Assembly: GCF_008298015.1 (NCBI RefSeq)
Contig: NZ_VTPX01000001.1
Coordinates: 496,001 to 560,000, forward strand
Length of the DNA: 64,000 nt
Direction of reading: 5' to 3'
DNA from: Salinicola corii
GTDB taxonomy: Bacteria; Pseudomonadota; Gammaproteobacteria; Pseudomonadales; Halomonadaceae
The notes under the pieces were generated by a model, which did no database searches, had not been told where the DNA came from, and saw nothing but the letters and a program-made list of their open reading frames with translations. Positions 35,127-44,785 of the stretch are shown piece by piece. The translations under genes and the position numbers were made by a program. Every line of letters begins with the position of its first letter. Position 1 is the first letter of the stretch.

Positions 35127-38100
35127 TCAAACGCGTCGAATCACGAGCTGGCTGGCGCCGTTGCCACTGGGCTCGACCCGTATCTGTAGCGGGATTCGCT
35201 CGTGCATTTCCTGAACGTGGGAGATCACGCCGACACGCCGCCCCTGGGCCTGCAGACCGTCGAGCGCGTCCATGGCCAGTGCCAGTGACTGGGGATCGAG
35301 ACTGCCGAACCCTTCGTCGATGAACAGTGATTCGATCGCCAATTGATGCGACGCCATCGAGGCCAGCCCCAGCGCCAGCGCCAGCGACACCAGGAAGGTC
35401 TCGCCGCCGGAGAGCGAGTGCACCGAGCGCCGCTCGTCGGCCATGTCGCCATCGATCACCAGGATGCCGAGTTCGCTGCCGCCGCGAGTGAGGCGGTAGC
35501 GCGGCGTCAGGGCGTGCAAGTGCTGGTTGGCGTGGGTCAGCAGGTGGTCGAGATTGTAGGCCTGGGCGATTCGGCGGAAACGCTTGCCATCGGCGCTGCC
35601 GATGAGGCCGTTGAGGCGCTCCCAGCGATCGACCTCGCGCTGGGCCGACTCGCGCGCCCGGGCACCCTCGCGCTGGGCCAGGCGACGGCGGTCGTCTTCG
35701 CGCAGGCGGTGCTGAGAGGCATCTCGGGTTTCCTGGCGTTCGTCGCGCTGGCGGATCAACGCCTGCGCGGTCTCGCGTTGGGTGGTCAGACGCACCGATA
35801 GCGCATGGGTGTTCGTCTCGTCGAGCAACTGCGCCGTGTCCGCTGCTGGCAGCAACCGACGGCGCTGGTCTCGTAGCGCCTCCCGACGCTCCTCGCGCTT
35901 GATGCTCGCGGCGTTTCGCTCGCGCTCCTGCTGCGCCAGGGCATCGCGAAGCTGGCGGTGGTCGTCTGCGCTGACACCCAGCAAGCTATCGATGCGTTCA
36001 TCGTCGAGCTTCGGCCGCGCCGCGCGCCAGGCCTGCCAGGCGCCATCGAGAGCCTCGAATTCCATCTGTGCTTCGGTCTGGCGCTGCTCAAGGTCCGCCA
36101 CGCGTTGGGTCGACTGCGTGTGCGTCTGAGTCAGGTTCTGCCAACGTGTCTGGCACGTTTCCAGAGCCGCCTCCGCATGCTCTCGGTGCTGCTCCAGAGT
36201 GGCTTGCCAGTCGCTGACCGAAGCATGGTGACCCAATCGAGCCGACAGTTGCCGCGAGATATCGTCGCGGGCCTGCCGAAGCGCGGGCAGTGAGGTCTCC
36301 AGCGCTTGCTGGCGTTCATGGCTCAACGATCGACGCTCCTCGAGCCGGCCGAGTTCCAGCGAGAGCTGCTGCCATTCGGCTTCCAGCGGCTGGAGGGCGC
36401 GTTCGGCCTCGTCGAGCGCACTGAGCTGATCGCTGGCCTCGCGCCATTGCCGGGTGAATTGTTGCTGGCGTGACTCGAGCCAGTGAGCGGCGTTCCCGCT
36501 CTGGCGTAGGGCGGATGCGGCACTGTGGGCATCGATGACCTGCTCGGCATGCTCGAGCTGGCGCGTCACGGTCTCGAGATGGCTTTCTCGCTCCTGTAGG
36601 CCCTGGCGGCAGGCGCGGTAGTCTGCGCTGCACTGGTGATAGACCTGATGAGCGTTCTCGACTTTGCGGCGTTGATCGGCGAGCTGCACCTGCTCCTGGC
36701 GCTCGATCGCCTCGATCAGCGTGGCGTCGGGTCGAGATGGCGGCGAATGGCGGTATGGGTGATCGGTGCCGCCGCAAACCGGGCAGGGCTGGTCATCGCT
36801 CAACTGCTGGCGCAGTCGATCGACCGCGTCGCTGCGCGCGGCGCTGGCACCCTCTATCTGCTGGCGGACCGCGGTCTCCTCGGCCTCGGCTGCGGTGAGC
36901 TGCACCTTCGCGCGCTTGCCCTGGGTTTCCAGATCCGCCAGTCGCTGGCGTTCGCTTTGGAGTTGGTGCTGCGTGGTGCTGCGCTCCTGGCGCAGGCGCT
37001 CACCCTCGCGCCAGTCCTGCTGAAGGGTCTGAAGGGCCTGCAGATCGCGCTGGGCTTGATCGCGCCGATCGTTCAGGGCGCTGCGGGTGTCATGAGCGAT
37101 CTGGCGTGAATCCACGCCTTCGCGCTTGCCGAGAAGGCCAACGAGCGTCGCACGCTGTCGCTGCAGCCGCTGTTCAAGCGGCTGGCGGGACGCCACCAGT
37201 TGCCGGTGGCGTTCGTCGTCGGCCTTGCTCGTCTCGGCAAGCTGGCGGTGTTCCTGTTGCTGCTGCTCCAGCCGTTGTTGCTGGTGTTCGAGATCGGCCG
37301 CCAGTCGGCGGGCCTGTTCCAGTTCAGGCTGCGCGGCCTGATAGGCGTTTCTCGCCTGCTCACGCGCTTCTCGTGCCGCGCTCAATTGCGGCTCGAGCGT
37401 GCGTCGTTCGGTGTCGCACGCTTCCAACTGGCGTCGTTCGTCTTCCAGTGTCTGCCGGTGGGCGGTCAGCGACCGTTCCAGCGCCTGACGACGTTCGGCA
37501 CGCTCGCGCCAGGGTGCCAGGTCGTCGAGTTGCGCCAGTCGTTCACGCTGCGGCTGGCTCTGCTGCCAAGCCTGTTCGACCCGCTGCCATTGCGCATCGG
37601 CCTGCTGCCACGCCTGATGAAGCTGGGCATCGCGTTCGAGTTCGACGGCCTGGGCCTGATGGCGGTTCAACTCTGCCTGCAGTTCGGCCAGCGCCTGCTC
37701 CTCGATCTGGGCTTGGCGTTCGAGTTCAGCGCGAGTCTCGGCATCCACCGGGAGGGAATCGGCCAGCCGCGCGTCGATCGCCTCGAGCGCGGCTTTGGCA
37801 TCACGCACGCGTTGATAGGCGGCCTTGGATATCTCGGAGTAGTGCTGGGTGTCGGTGAGACGCTCGAGCAGCTCGCTGCGCTCGTTGTCATCGGCCTTGA
37901 GGAAGGCGGCGAATTCGCTCTGGGCCAGCAGCACGGCGCGAGTGAACTGGTCAAACTTGAGTCCCAGCCGCTCGGGCAGCAGCTTCTCGAACTCCCGGGT
38001 CTGGGCGGTCAGCAACTGGTTGGCGTCCAGGTCGGTCAACGACTGCTCGGCTTTCTGCAGGCTGCCGTCGACCTTGTCGCGGGCGCGGCGCACCGACCAG

Positions 38101-38435
38101 CGAGCGCGGTAGCGACGGCCATCGCGGCCGACGAAATCGACCTCGGCGAAGCCGCCGGAACAGCCGCGGCGCAGCAGGGTACGGGCGTCGGCGGTGGTCA
38201 GCGTGTCGGCGTTGACGTCGGCGATCTGGGAATCCCGCCGTGGCGCCTGGCGCAGGCGCGGCGTGCTGCCGTAGAGCGCCAGGCAGAGTGCGTCGAGCAG
38301 GGTGCTCTTGCCGGCGCCGGTGGGGCCGGTGATGGCGAACAGTCCCTGATCGGCCAGCGGCGAGGCAGTGAAGTCGATCTCGTGGTGACCGGCCAGAGAG
38401 GCGAGGTTTTCCAGTCGAATGGCGAGAATCTTCAT
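35127..38435 (-). CDS. sbcC: Exonuclease subunit SbcC
   Basis: The 1102-residue SMC-like protein starts MKILAIRLENLASLAGHHEI. Walker A is GPTGAGKST near residue 35; long coiled coils rich in Q/R/E/L surround a zinc hook CPVC at about residue 550. The C-terminal head has LSGGETFLVSLALALGLAS and Walker B SLFIDEGFGSLDPQSL. With SbcD it forms an ATP-dependent nuclease that opens hairpins and processes double-strand ends. Its ATG overlaps the sbcD stop as ATGA (38432-38435). The open frame continues upstream through sbcD without coding meaning. Confidence 0.95.
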   Translation of the reverse strand: MKILAIRLENLASLAGHHEIDFTASPLADQGLFAITGPTGAGKSTLLDALCLALYGSTPRLRQAPRRDSQIADVNADTLTTADARTLLRRGCSGGFAEVDFVGRDGRRYRARWSVRRARDKVDGSLQKAEQSLTDLDANQLLTAQTREFEKLLPERLGLKFDQFTRAVLLAQSEFAAFLKADDNERSELLERLTDTQHYSEISKAAYQRVRDAKAALEAIDARLADSLPVDAETRAELERQAQIEEQALAELQAELNRHQAQAVELERDAQLHQAWQQADAQWQRVEQAWQQSQPQRERLAQLDDLAPWRERAERRQALERSLTAHRQTLEDERRQLEACDTERRTLEPQLSAAREAREQARNAYQAAQPELEQARRLAADLEHQQQRLEQQQQEHRQLAETSKADDERHRQLVASRQPLEQRLQRQRATLVGLLGKREGVDSRQIAHDTRSALNDRRDQAQRDLQALQTLQQDWREGERLRQERSTTQHQLQSERQRLADLETQGKRAKVQLTAAEAEETAVRQQIEGASAARSDAVDRLRQQLSDDQPCPVCGGTDHPYRHSPPSRPDATLIEAIERQEQVQLADQRRKVENAHQVYHQCSADYRACRQGLQERESHLETVTRQLEHAEQVIDAHSAASALRQSGNAAHWLESRQQQFTRQWREASDQLSALDEAERALQPLEAEWQQLSLELGRLEERRSLSHERQQALETSLPALRQARDDISRQLSARLGHHASVSDWQATLEQHREHAEAALETCQTRWQNLTQTHTQSTQRVADLEQRQTEAQMEFEALDGAWQAWRAARPKLDDERIDSLLGVSADDHRQLRDALAQQERERNAASIKREERREALRDQRRRLLPAADTAQLLDETNTHALSVRLTTQRETAQALIRQRDERQETRDASQHRLREDDRRRLAQREGARARESAQREVDRWERLNGLIGSADGKRFRRIAQAYNLDHLLTHANQHLHALTPRYRLTRGGSELGILVIDGDMADERRSVHSLSGGETFLVSLALALGLASMASHQLAIESLFIDEGFGSLDPQSLALAMDALDGLQAQGRRVGVISHVQEMHERIPLQIRVEPSGNGASQLVIRRV

Positions 38436-39658
38436 ACCTCGGCCTCGCTGTCCTGAACCTGTTGCAGCAGGCTGGCGAAATCGGCCAGCACGTCTTCCGG
38501 TGGCGGGTTGCCGTAACGGCTCTGCCAGGTCCGCGTGAAAATCTCCTGCGGTGTCAGGCTGTCGAGGTCGACGTTGGCGTTCACGTCCTCCTGCGAGCTG
38601 GCATTGGGATAGCGGCTGTGAATGCGCAGCAGGCGCAGAGGTTTGCCCGCCATCGCCGCCTCGATGCGCGCGCGCAGATCGGGGCGCGGTGCGTCGAGAT
38701 CGACCCGGATCTCCAGCCACGGCCAGCGTTCCCGGGGCAGCTCGGCATCGGCTTCCAGTGCCTCGAGCTCCCGTTCGATCTCCTCGAGGCTGCCTGGCCC
38801 CACGCGCTGTAGTGCCACATGACGCGGAATCGGCAGCGTCTCGATCTCACCCAGCGTGTCACCGTCGAGGGTGACCTCGAGCACCTGGTGCGGATAGTGA
38901 CTCTCGCTGAAATCGAGCGGCAGCGGCGAGCCGCTGTAGCGAATCCGGGCTTCGCCGACCTGCTGCGGCCGGTGCAGATGACCGAGCGCGACGTAGGCAA
39001 TCGATTCGGGAAACAGCGTCGCCGGCACCGACTCCTCGCCACCGATGACGATGGGTCGCTCGCTCGCTTCGGAAACGGCGGCGCCCTGCAGATGGGCGTG
39101 GCTCATCGCCACCAGGGCCTGTCCCGGCTGGCGGTGCGCTTCGGCCGCGGCGATCAGCTCCTGATGAACCCGAGCGATACCATCGCGATAGTCGTCGATT
39201 TCACCACCGGTCACCTCAGCGGGGCGCAGAAAGGGTAGCGCCAGACACCACCCCTTGAGCGTACCCTTGGCGTCATGCAGCGGAACCAGCAGGCGGTCGC
39301 TGTCGAGACGGCCATCATCGAGCCAGTGCACCCGCCCCAGGGCATGGGTCTTGAGGCTCTTCATCAGCGGCGCGGGCAGCTCGATGCGCGAACCGCTGTC
39401 GTGGTTGCCGGCGATCATCACGATCTCCAGCGCCGGTAGCGCGGCGTGGGCGGCGACGATGAAGTCGTAGAGCAGCTCCTGGGCGCGCAGCGAGGGATTG
39501 ACCACATCGAAGATGTCACCGGCGATCAGCAGCGCATCGGACTGGCGCTCGACGAGCGTCGCCAGCAGCCAGTCGAGAAAGGCGCGATGCTCGACATGGC
39601 GCTCCTGGCCATGGAAGGACTGGCCCAGATGCCAGTCGGCGGTGTGGAGGAGTTTCAT
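38432..39658 (-). CDS. sbcD: Exonuclease subunit SbcD
   Basis: The 408-residue metallophosphoesterase has nuclease motifs in order: LLHTADWHLGQSFHG, LLIAGDIFDVVNPS, MIAGNHDSGSR and later AMSHAHLQG and VALGHLHRPQQV. It is the catalytic nuclease subunit of SbcCD (Mre11 homologue), using Mn. ATG 39658 directly precedes the first motif. It is divergent from the endonuclease V gene, which begins 155 bp away, grouping two DNA repair functions. Confidence 0.95.
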   Translation of the reverse strand: MKLLHTADWHLGQSFHGQERHVEHRAFLDWLLATLVERQSDALLIAGDIFDVVNPSLRAQELLYDFIVAAHAALPALEIVMIAGNHDSGSRIELPAPLMKSLKTHALGRVHWLDDGRLDSDRLLVPLHDAKGTLKGWCLALPFLRPAEVTGGEIDDYRDGIARVHQELIAAAEAHRQPGQALVAMSHAHLQGAAVSEASERPIVIGGEESVPATLFPESIAYVALGHLHRPQQVGEARIRYSGSPLPLDFSESHYPHQVLEVTLDGDTLGEIETLPIPRHVALQRVGPGSLEEIERELEALEADAELPRERWPWLEIRVDLDAPRPDLRARIEAAMAGKPLRLLRIHSRYPNASSQEDVNANVDLDSLTPQEIFTRTWQSRYGNPPPEDVLADFASLLQQVQDSEAEV

Positions 39659-39812
39659 GGCGTGGCGCCCTGTGACATCTGAGGAGACGAAGCGGTACAA
39701 GCGTGGCCAAGTGTAACGCGACGTCGCGTCGATTGAAGGGGAATCGCGAGTGGAGGTCGACACTTTCCGCGGCTAGGCTGGTGTCCTCAACCTGGACGAC
39801 GGGAGGCGCGGG

Positions 39813-40544
39813 ATGGCGCTACACGAATGGAATCTGACGCCCGAGGCGGCGATCGCGCTGCAGAAGCAGCTGGCGCCGAGAATCATGCGCGAGAATGCGC
39901 TGGGAGAGGTCGGCCTGATCGCGGGGATGGATATCGGCTTCGAAGATGGCGGGGAGACCACCTGCGCGGCGCTGGTGCTGCTCGAGTGGCCGTCGCTCGC
40001 GCTGGTGGAGCAGGTGGTGCATCGCGAACCGACGCGCATGCCCTACGTGCCGGGGCTTTTGTCGTTTCGCGAGATTCCGGCGGCGCTGGGGGCGTTCGAG
40101 CAGCTTTCCCAGCGCCCGGACCTGATCATGGTCGACGGCCAGGGCATCGCCCATCCGCGTCGTCTGGGAATCGCCTCGCATCTGGGGCTGTGGCTCGACC
40201 TGCCGACCATCGGCGTCGGCAAGAGCCGCTTGTGCGGCCAGTTCGGCGAGGTACCGTCGGTCAAGGGCGAGTGGACGCCGCTGACCGACCGGCGCCGAGA
40301 ACAGGACCCGAGCGATGTCACCGTCGACGAGCGCGGACGCGTCACCATCGGCGCGGTGCTGCGCTCGCGGGTGGGGGTGAAGCCGCTGTTCGTGTCGCCG
40401 GGGCACCGGATGTCGCTGGACAGTGCCGTGGAGTGGGTGGTGCGCTGCCTGGACAAGACCAAGCTGCCGGAGCCGACCCGGCTGGCGGATCGGCTGGCGT
40501 CGAGAAAGGGCGAAGTGGCGGTCAGCGGGCAGCTGTCGCTGTAG
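39813..40544 (+). CDS. nfi: Endonuclease V (deoxyinosine 3'-endonuclease)
   Basis: The 243-residue protein shows the endonuclease V fold: IAGMDIGFEDGG (catalytic Asp), MPYVPGLLSFREIP (the PYxP wedge), DLIMVDGQGIAHPRRLGIASHLGL and TIGVGKSRLCG. It cuts the second phosphodiester 3' of deoxyinosine. A short glycine-rich SD (GACGGGAGG) precedes ATG 39813. It ends twelve bases from the convergent hydrolase gene. Confidence 0.93.
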   Translation: MALHEWNLTPEAAIALQKQLAPRIMRENALGEVGLIAGMDIGFEDGGETTCAALVLLEWPSLALVEQVVHREPTRMPYVPGLLSFREIPAALGAFEQLSQRPDLIMVDGQGIAHPRRLGIASHLGLWLDLPTIGVGKSRLCGQFGEVPSVKGEWTPLTDRRREQDPSDVTVDERGRVTIGAVLRSRVGVKPLFVSPGHRMSLDSAVEWVVRCLDKTKLPEPTRLADRLASRKGEVAVSGQLSL

Positions 40545-40556
40545 CGTGCTCGCCGT

Positions 40557-41645
40557 TCAGGATTCCTCGAGGCGCTTCAGGCCGTCGAACAGTGCCTCGT
40601 GAAATCGCTCGGGCTGCTGAATATGCGGTGAGTGGCCCAGGTCGGGGAATTCGACCAGCTCGGCGTCGGGGATACGTTCGGCGGCGCGTTCGCCCAGCAC
40701 GTCGTAGTGGCCCAGGGTTTTTTTGACCTCGTCGGAGGCGAGCCCCTTGCCGATCGCCGTGTTGTCCTTCTCCCCGATCAGCAGCAGCGTCGGCACCTGG
40801 ATCTCGTCGACTTCATGGATTACCGGCTGGGTGAAGACCATGTCCGAGGTGAGGGCCTGATCCCAGGCGACGAGACCCCCTTCCGGCCCCGCGTACATAC
40901 CGGCCAGCATGTCGACCCAGCGGTCGTAGCGCGGCTCCCATTCGCCGACGTAGTAGGTCGACTGCTGATACTGGCGGATCCCCTCGGCGTCTTTCTTCCG
41001 CTCGCTGGCATAGGCCTCGTCGATCGGCTGGTAAGGCACGCCCATGGCCTTCCAGTCCTCGAGGCCGATCGGGTTGACCAATACCAGTTTCTCGGTCTGC
41101 TCGGGGTACATCAGCGCGTAGCGGCTCGCCAGCATGCCGCCCATGGAGTGGCCCATGATCGTGACATCTTCGAGATCGAGGCTTTCGAGCAGGGCATGCG
41201 TGTTGGCCGCGAGCTGGTGGAAGCTGAACTGGTACGCTTCGGGCTTGCTCGACTTGCAGAAACCGATCTGATCCGGCGCGATCACGCGGTAGCCTGCTGC
41301 GTTGAGACGCTCGATGGAGTCTTCCCAGGTCGCGGCGCAGAAGTTCTTGCCGTGGAGCAGCACGATGGTGTGGCCATTGGGCTCGTCGGCGGGAACGTCG
41401 AGATAGGCCATCTGCACCTCCTGACGCTGGGAGCTGAAGCGAAAGCGTTCCACCGGATAGGGGTAGTCGAAACCCTCGAGTTCGGCGCCGTAGCTGGGCG
41501 TGACTTCACGATCTCGCGGCGACGCCTCGGCTTCCTGGGCCTCGGCGCTCACCGATACGCCAGCCAGCGTGGTGCCAAGGGCGAGGCTCAAGGCCGGTAG
41601 CCAATGGCGGTAGGGAGAGGCCGGGGTCGCTGACATCGCTTGCAT
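40557..41645 (-). CDS. Secreted alpha/beta hydrolase
   Basis: The 362-residue protein carries a signal peptide (WLPALSLALGTTLAGVSVSA, cleavage near AEAQEAE), so it acts in the periplasm or outside. The core has HTIVLLHGKNFCAATWE, the nucleophile elbow GHSMGGMLASRYALMYPE, LIGEKDNTAIG (acid) and DLGHSPHIQQPERF (histidine). It looks like a general esterase or lipase-like hydrolase. ATG 41645 has AGGAG six bases upstream. GGGAAAGTGC occurs twice, 15 bp apart, just upstream (41670-41694). Confidence 0.85.
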   Translation of the reverse strand: MQAMSATPASPYRHWLPALSLALGTTLAGVSVSAEAQEAEASPRDREVTPSYGAELEGFDYPYPVERFRFSSQRQEVQMAYLDVPADEPNGHTIVLLHGKNFCAATWEDSIERLNAAGYRVIAPDQIGFCKSSKPEAYQFSFHQLAANTHALLESLDLEDVTIMGHSMGGMLASRYALMYPEQTEKLVLVNPIGLEDWKAMGVPYQPIDEAYASERKKDAEGIRQYQQSTYYVGEWEPRYDRWVDMLAGMYAGPEGGLVAWDQALTSDMVFTQPVIHEVDEIQVPTLLLIGEKDNTAIGKGLASDEVKKTLGHYDVLGERAAERIPDAELVEFPDLGHSPHIQQPERFHEALFDGLKRLEES

Positions 41646-41730
41646 GCATCGCTCCTGATGGGGCTGCGTGGGAAAGTGCTGGGAGGGAAAGTGCGTTGAT
41701 ACGGTTTTAGACGACGGCGTCGCCGATAGT

Positions 41731-42630
41731 TCAAACGATATCCAGCGACACCGGCTCCCTGGGCGCCGGGAAGGTGTCGTCGAGCCGGGTGAGGTCGTCA
41801 TCGTCGAGCTCGATATTCAAAGCTTCGGCATTGGCCTCGACGTGCGCCAGGGTCGACGCCTTGGGAATGGCGACGACCGATCTCGGTCCCTCGCGGTGGC
41901 CGCCGACAGGGCGAATGGTCCAGGCCAGCAGGATCTGTGCGGCGCTGGCGCCATGCTTGTCGGCTATCTCGTTGACCACCGTGGAGGAGAGCAGCTTGGC
42001 GCGCAGTCGACCGCCCTGGGCAAGGGGGCAGTAGGCCATCACCGGGATATGGTGATCCTGCATCCATGGGAGGACGTCGACCTCGATGCCGCGGGAACCG
42101 AGGTGATAGAGCACCTGGTTGGTCGCGCAATCGGCGGCGGCCGGCAGCGCATCCATGGCTCTGAGGTTGCCGGCATCGAAGTTGGAGACGCCAAACCGGC
42201 GTATCTTGCCCTGATCACGCAGTCGCTCGAACGCCTCGAACGTCTCTTCCAGGGGAATGCTGCCGGGCCAGTGCAGCAGATAGAGATCGAGCGTCTCGAT
42301 CCCCAACCGTTCGAGGCTGCCTTCGCAGGCGGCGATGGCGCTGTCCCGGCCGGCGTTCCAGGGGTAGACCTTGGAGACCACGAAGGCGTCGTCGCGACGA
42401 TCGCGTATCGCTTCGCCGACGACCTCCTCGGCACCGCCGTCGCCGTACATCTCGGCCGTATCGATCAATGTCAGGCCCAGGTCCAGGCCGTGCCGCAACG
42501 CCGCCACCTCCTGCTCGCGCGGCACCAGATTCTCGCCCATGTACCAGGTTCCCTGGCCGATGGCCGGCAAGGTTATCGATGGGGCGTTCCGGTATTCGCG
42601 CAATTCGATCCGTGGTATCTGCCGTGGCAT
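41731..42630 (-). CDS. Aldo/keto reductase
   Basis: The 299-residue (beta/alpha)8 oxidoreductase shows the catalytic tetrad: Asp in LIDTAEMYGDG with the Tyr, Lys in VVSKVYPWN and His in LLHWPGS. Later come KIRRFGVSNFD, NQVLYHLGSRGIE and IPKASTLAHVEANAEAL for NADPH binding. The group (YeaE-like) reduces aldehydes such as methylglyoxal. ATG 42630 was chosen because the family N-terminus (ITLPAIGQGTWYMGE) follows directly. Confidence 0.9.
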   Translation of the reverse strand: MPRQIPRIELREYRNAPSITLPAIGQGTWYMGENLVPREQEVAALRHGLDLGLTLIDTAEMYGDGGAEEVVGEAIRDRRDDAFVVSKVYPWNAGRDSAIAACEGSLERLGIETLDLYLLHWPGSIPLEETFEAFERLRDQGKIRRFGVSNFDAGNLRAMDALPAAADCATNQVLYHLGSRGIEVDVLPWMQDHHIPVMAYCPLAQGGRLRAKLLSSTVVNEIADKHGASAAQILLAWTIRPVGGHREGPRSVVAIPKASTLAHVEANAEALNIELDDDDLTRLDDTFPAPREPVSLDIV

Positions 42631-42746
42631 GTAAAACTCCCTGTCGGTTGAGGCCTTACTGTTATGCTGGTCGCCACTCGCGAGTTTCGCAAACCACGTC
42701 GTTGGCAAATCGTGTTCGTCGGCAACCGTGTAACGTTGCTCGACCG

Positions 42747-43397
42747 ATGTGCCCCGTCCGTTGGTTTCCCGTGAACCGCTTCGCGGTGCGGGTGAACGTC
42801 TCGCGGCCATCGTCTACCGGTTTCAGGAGAACCACCATCGAACCGTCTTCGCTCAGTCGGACCCGGGCCTGGGTCGAATCCTTCGTCGTTGCCCACGACA
42901 TCTGCCCCTTTGCCGGGCGCGAAGTGCGTCGTGGTGCCATTCGCTACGCCGTGGCCGAGGCCAGTGACCTGGAAGGGCTGCTCCACGAGTTGGTGGGCGA
43001 GTGCCGGCATCTCGATGCGAATGCTGACATCGCCACCACACTGCTGATCGTGCCGGTGAGTATGGACGATTTCGACGACTACCTGGACTGGCTCGAGCTG
43101 GCCGAGCGGCTGATGGAAGACCTGGGGTACGGTGGCATCTATCAGTTGGCCAGCTTCCACCCGGACTATCTCTTCGACGGCGTCGAGGCGACCGACCCCG
43201 CCAACGCGACCAACCGTTCGCCCTATCCGATGCTACACATCCTGCGGGAAGCCGAGCTCGAGCGGGCGATCGCGCACCATACCGACCCCGAGGGCATTCC
43301 CGAGCGTAACATGACGCTGTTGCGAGCCCCGGGATCGCGGGCCCTGGCCAGATCCCGACAGTTGCTGGATCGAACGTCCGACGGGCCCGGTGAATAG
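42747..43397 (+). CDS. DUF1415 family protein, unusual start
   Basis: The protein matches DUF1415: TRAWVESFVVAHDICPFAGREV at the N-terminus, ATTLLIVPVSMDDFDDYLDWLELAE, and YQLASFHPDYLFDG with ATNRSPYPMLHILRE. Function is unknown. Family members begin just before the first block. ATG 42747 would add an unmatched, arginine-rich leader of about 30 residues and has no ribosome-binding sequence. AGGAG at 42825-42829 is instead seven bases before an in-frame ATC at 42837, giving 186 residues, the usual family size. In-frame GTG codons at 42786 and 42792 are further options. Confidence 0.8.
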   Translation: MCPVRWFPVNRFAVRVNVSRPSSTGFRRTTIEPSSLSRTRAWVESFVVAHDICPFAGREVRRGAIRYAVAEASDLEGLLHELVGECRHLDANADIATTLLIVPVSMDDFDDYLDWLELAERLMEDLGYGGIYQLASFHPDYLFDGVEATDPANATNRSPYPMLHILREAELERAIAHHTDPEGIPERNMTLLRAPGSRALARSRQLLDRTSDGPGE

Positions 43398-43491
43398 GCT
43401 ATGCTGATAGGTGGCGCTGGTGTCGTCCGATATCGCGCTCAACGTTTTTCAATCGTTTCGTCTTTGAATCGTTCCTTCCGGAGAGATCATC

Positions 43492-43995
43492 ATGCAGAGC
43501 GTGACGCGAGGCGGCGTGGCCGTCGAGGTTGGCGGTAATTTCCCCGCCGTTGGCGATAGAGCCCCGGCCTTTACCCTGACCAATGCCGAGCTCGAGGAGG
43601 TGCCGCTGGCGGACTTCTCCGGCCGACGCAAGGTGCTCAACATCATCCCCAGCGTCGACACCAGGACCTGTGCGATGTCCACGCGCAAGTTCAACGAGTA
43701 TGCCAGCGGGCTCGACAATACCGTCGTGCTGGTGGTGTCGGCGGACCTGCCGTTTGCGCAGAGCCGGTTCTGCGGTGCCGAAGGGTTGGATCGCGTCGTC
43801 ACGCTCTCCAGTTTCCGCCACCCCGAGTTCCGCGAGCGCTACGGTGTCGCGCTGCAGAGCGGCTCCATGGCCGGACTGTGCGCCCGCGCGGTGATCGTGC
43901 TGGATGAGCAGGACACCATCGTACACACCGAGCTGGTCAGCGAGATCAAGAACGAACCCGACTACGATGCAGCGCTGGCGGCCCTCGAGGCGTGA
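43492..43995 (+). CDS. tpx: Thiol peroxidase (Tpx)
   Basis: The 167-residue peroxiredoxin has peroxidatic Cys60 in [16 protein letters not shown] and resolving Cys94 in [10 protein letters not shown], with the Tpx end [22 protein letters not shown]. It reduces lipid and alkyl hydroperoxides with thioredoxin in the periplasm-facing or cytosolic space. GGAGAG lies close before ATG 43492. It is followed by osmC, a second hydroperoxidase, on the same strand with a 133-bp gap. Confidence 0.95.
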   Translation: MQSVTRGGVAVEVGGNFPAVGDRAPAFTLTNAELEEVPLADFSGRRKVLNIIPSVDTRTCAMSTRKFNEYASGLDNTVVLVVSADLPFAQSRFCGAEGLDRVVTLSSFRHPEFRERYGVALQSGSMAGLCARAVIVLDEQDTIVHTELVSEIKNEPDYDAALAALEA

Positions 43996-44128
43996 GGATG
44001 GAGATGGCAGGGGGGCAGAGATGGCGGGAGGGATGACCTCCGAGCCATGTGGTCTACACTGATTCTCGCCCATCCACCGCGATGGTCGATTGCATCGAAA
44101 CGTCACATCAAACCAGAAGGAGCTGACG

Positions 44129-44560
44129 ATGACGATCAAGAAATCCGGATCCGCCGAATGGAAGGGTAGCCTCAAGAAGGGCAAGGGCGTCGTTTCCACC
44201 GAGAGTGGCGCCCTCGAGCAGAACCCCTACGGTTTCAATACCCGTTTCGAAGGCCAGCCGGGCACCAATCCCGAAGAGCTGATTGCCTCCGCTCATGCCA
44301 GCTGTTTCTCGATGGCGCTGTCGATGATGCTGGGCGAGGAGGGCATCGAGCCCGACAGCATCAAGACCGACGCCACCGTCATCATGGAGCAGGACGACAG
44401 CGGCTTCACCATCACCGAAGTCCAACTCAAGACCGTGGCCAAGATTCCGGGAGCCGACCAGGCGACCTTCGACAGCGCCGCCCAGAAGGCCAAGGAAGGG
44501 TGCCCGATCTCCAAGTTGCTGAATGCCAGGATCTCGCTGGACGCCAAGCTGGAAAGCTGA
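44129..44560 (+). CDS. osmC: OsmC family organic hydroperoxide reductase
   Basis: The 143-residue protein starts MTIKKSGSAEWKGSLKKG and has the two redox cysteines at the E. coli OsmC positions: Cys59 (SAHASCFSMALS) and Cys125 (KEGCPISKLL). It reduces organic hydroperoxides. AAGGAG lies seven bases before the ATG. A clear intrinsic terminator follows at 44580-44604. In-frame sequence upstream of 44129 has no similarity. Confidence 0.93.
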   Translation: MTIKKSGSAEWKGSLKKGKGVVSTESGALEQNPYGFNTRFEGQPGTNPEELIASAHASCFSMALSMMLGEEGIEPDSIKTDATVIMEQDDSGFTITEVQLKTVAKIPGADQATFDSAAQKAKEGCPISKLLNARISLDAKLES

Positions 44561-44579
44561 ACCTTTGGCGACGGGAAGG

Positions 44580-44604
44580 ACCGGCCCTCGAGGCCGGTTT
44601 TTTT
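44580..44604 (+). terminator. Intrinsic terminator after osmC
   Basis: ACCGGCC, a five-base loop, GGCCGGT and a run of T form a textbook rho-independent terminator 20 bases after the stop codon. Confidence 0.9.
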
Positions 44605-44785
44605 GTGCCCGGTTGGCCTGCATCCTGGCCTCACCGCTGCGTGAACCGCGCTGACGGAACTTGCAAAGTCTGGTAATGTCGTGACCCCCTTCATGCGCCG
44701 GGCGGCATCCTCTGTCGAGCATCCGTGACGCAAGTTGGCTACTGGACACCTGCACGTTTCAACGCCTCAGAAAAAGAACACGGCT

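Noticed and set aside
35127-38720. Longer SbcC of 1197 residues
   Set aside because: Residues before MKILAIRLENL are a shadow of sbcD; the ATGA junction at 38432 fixes the start.
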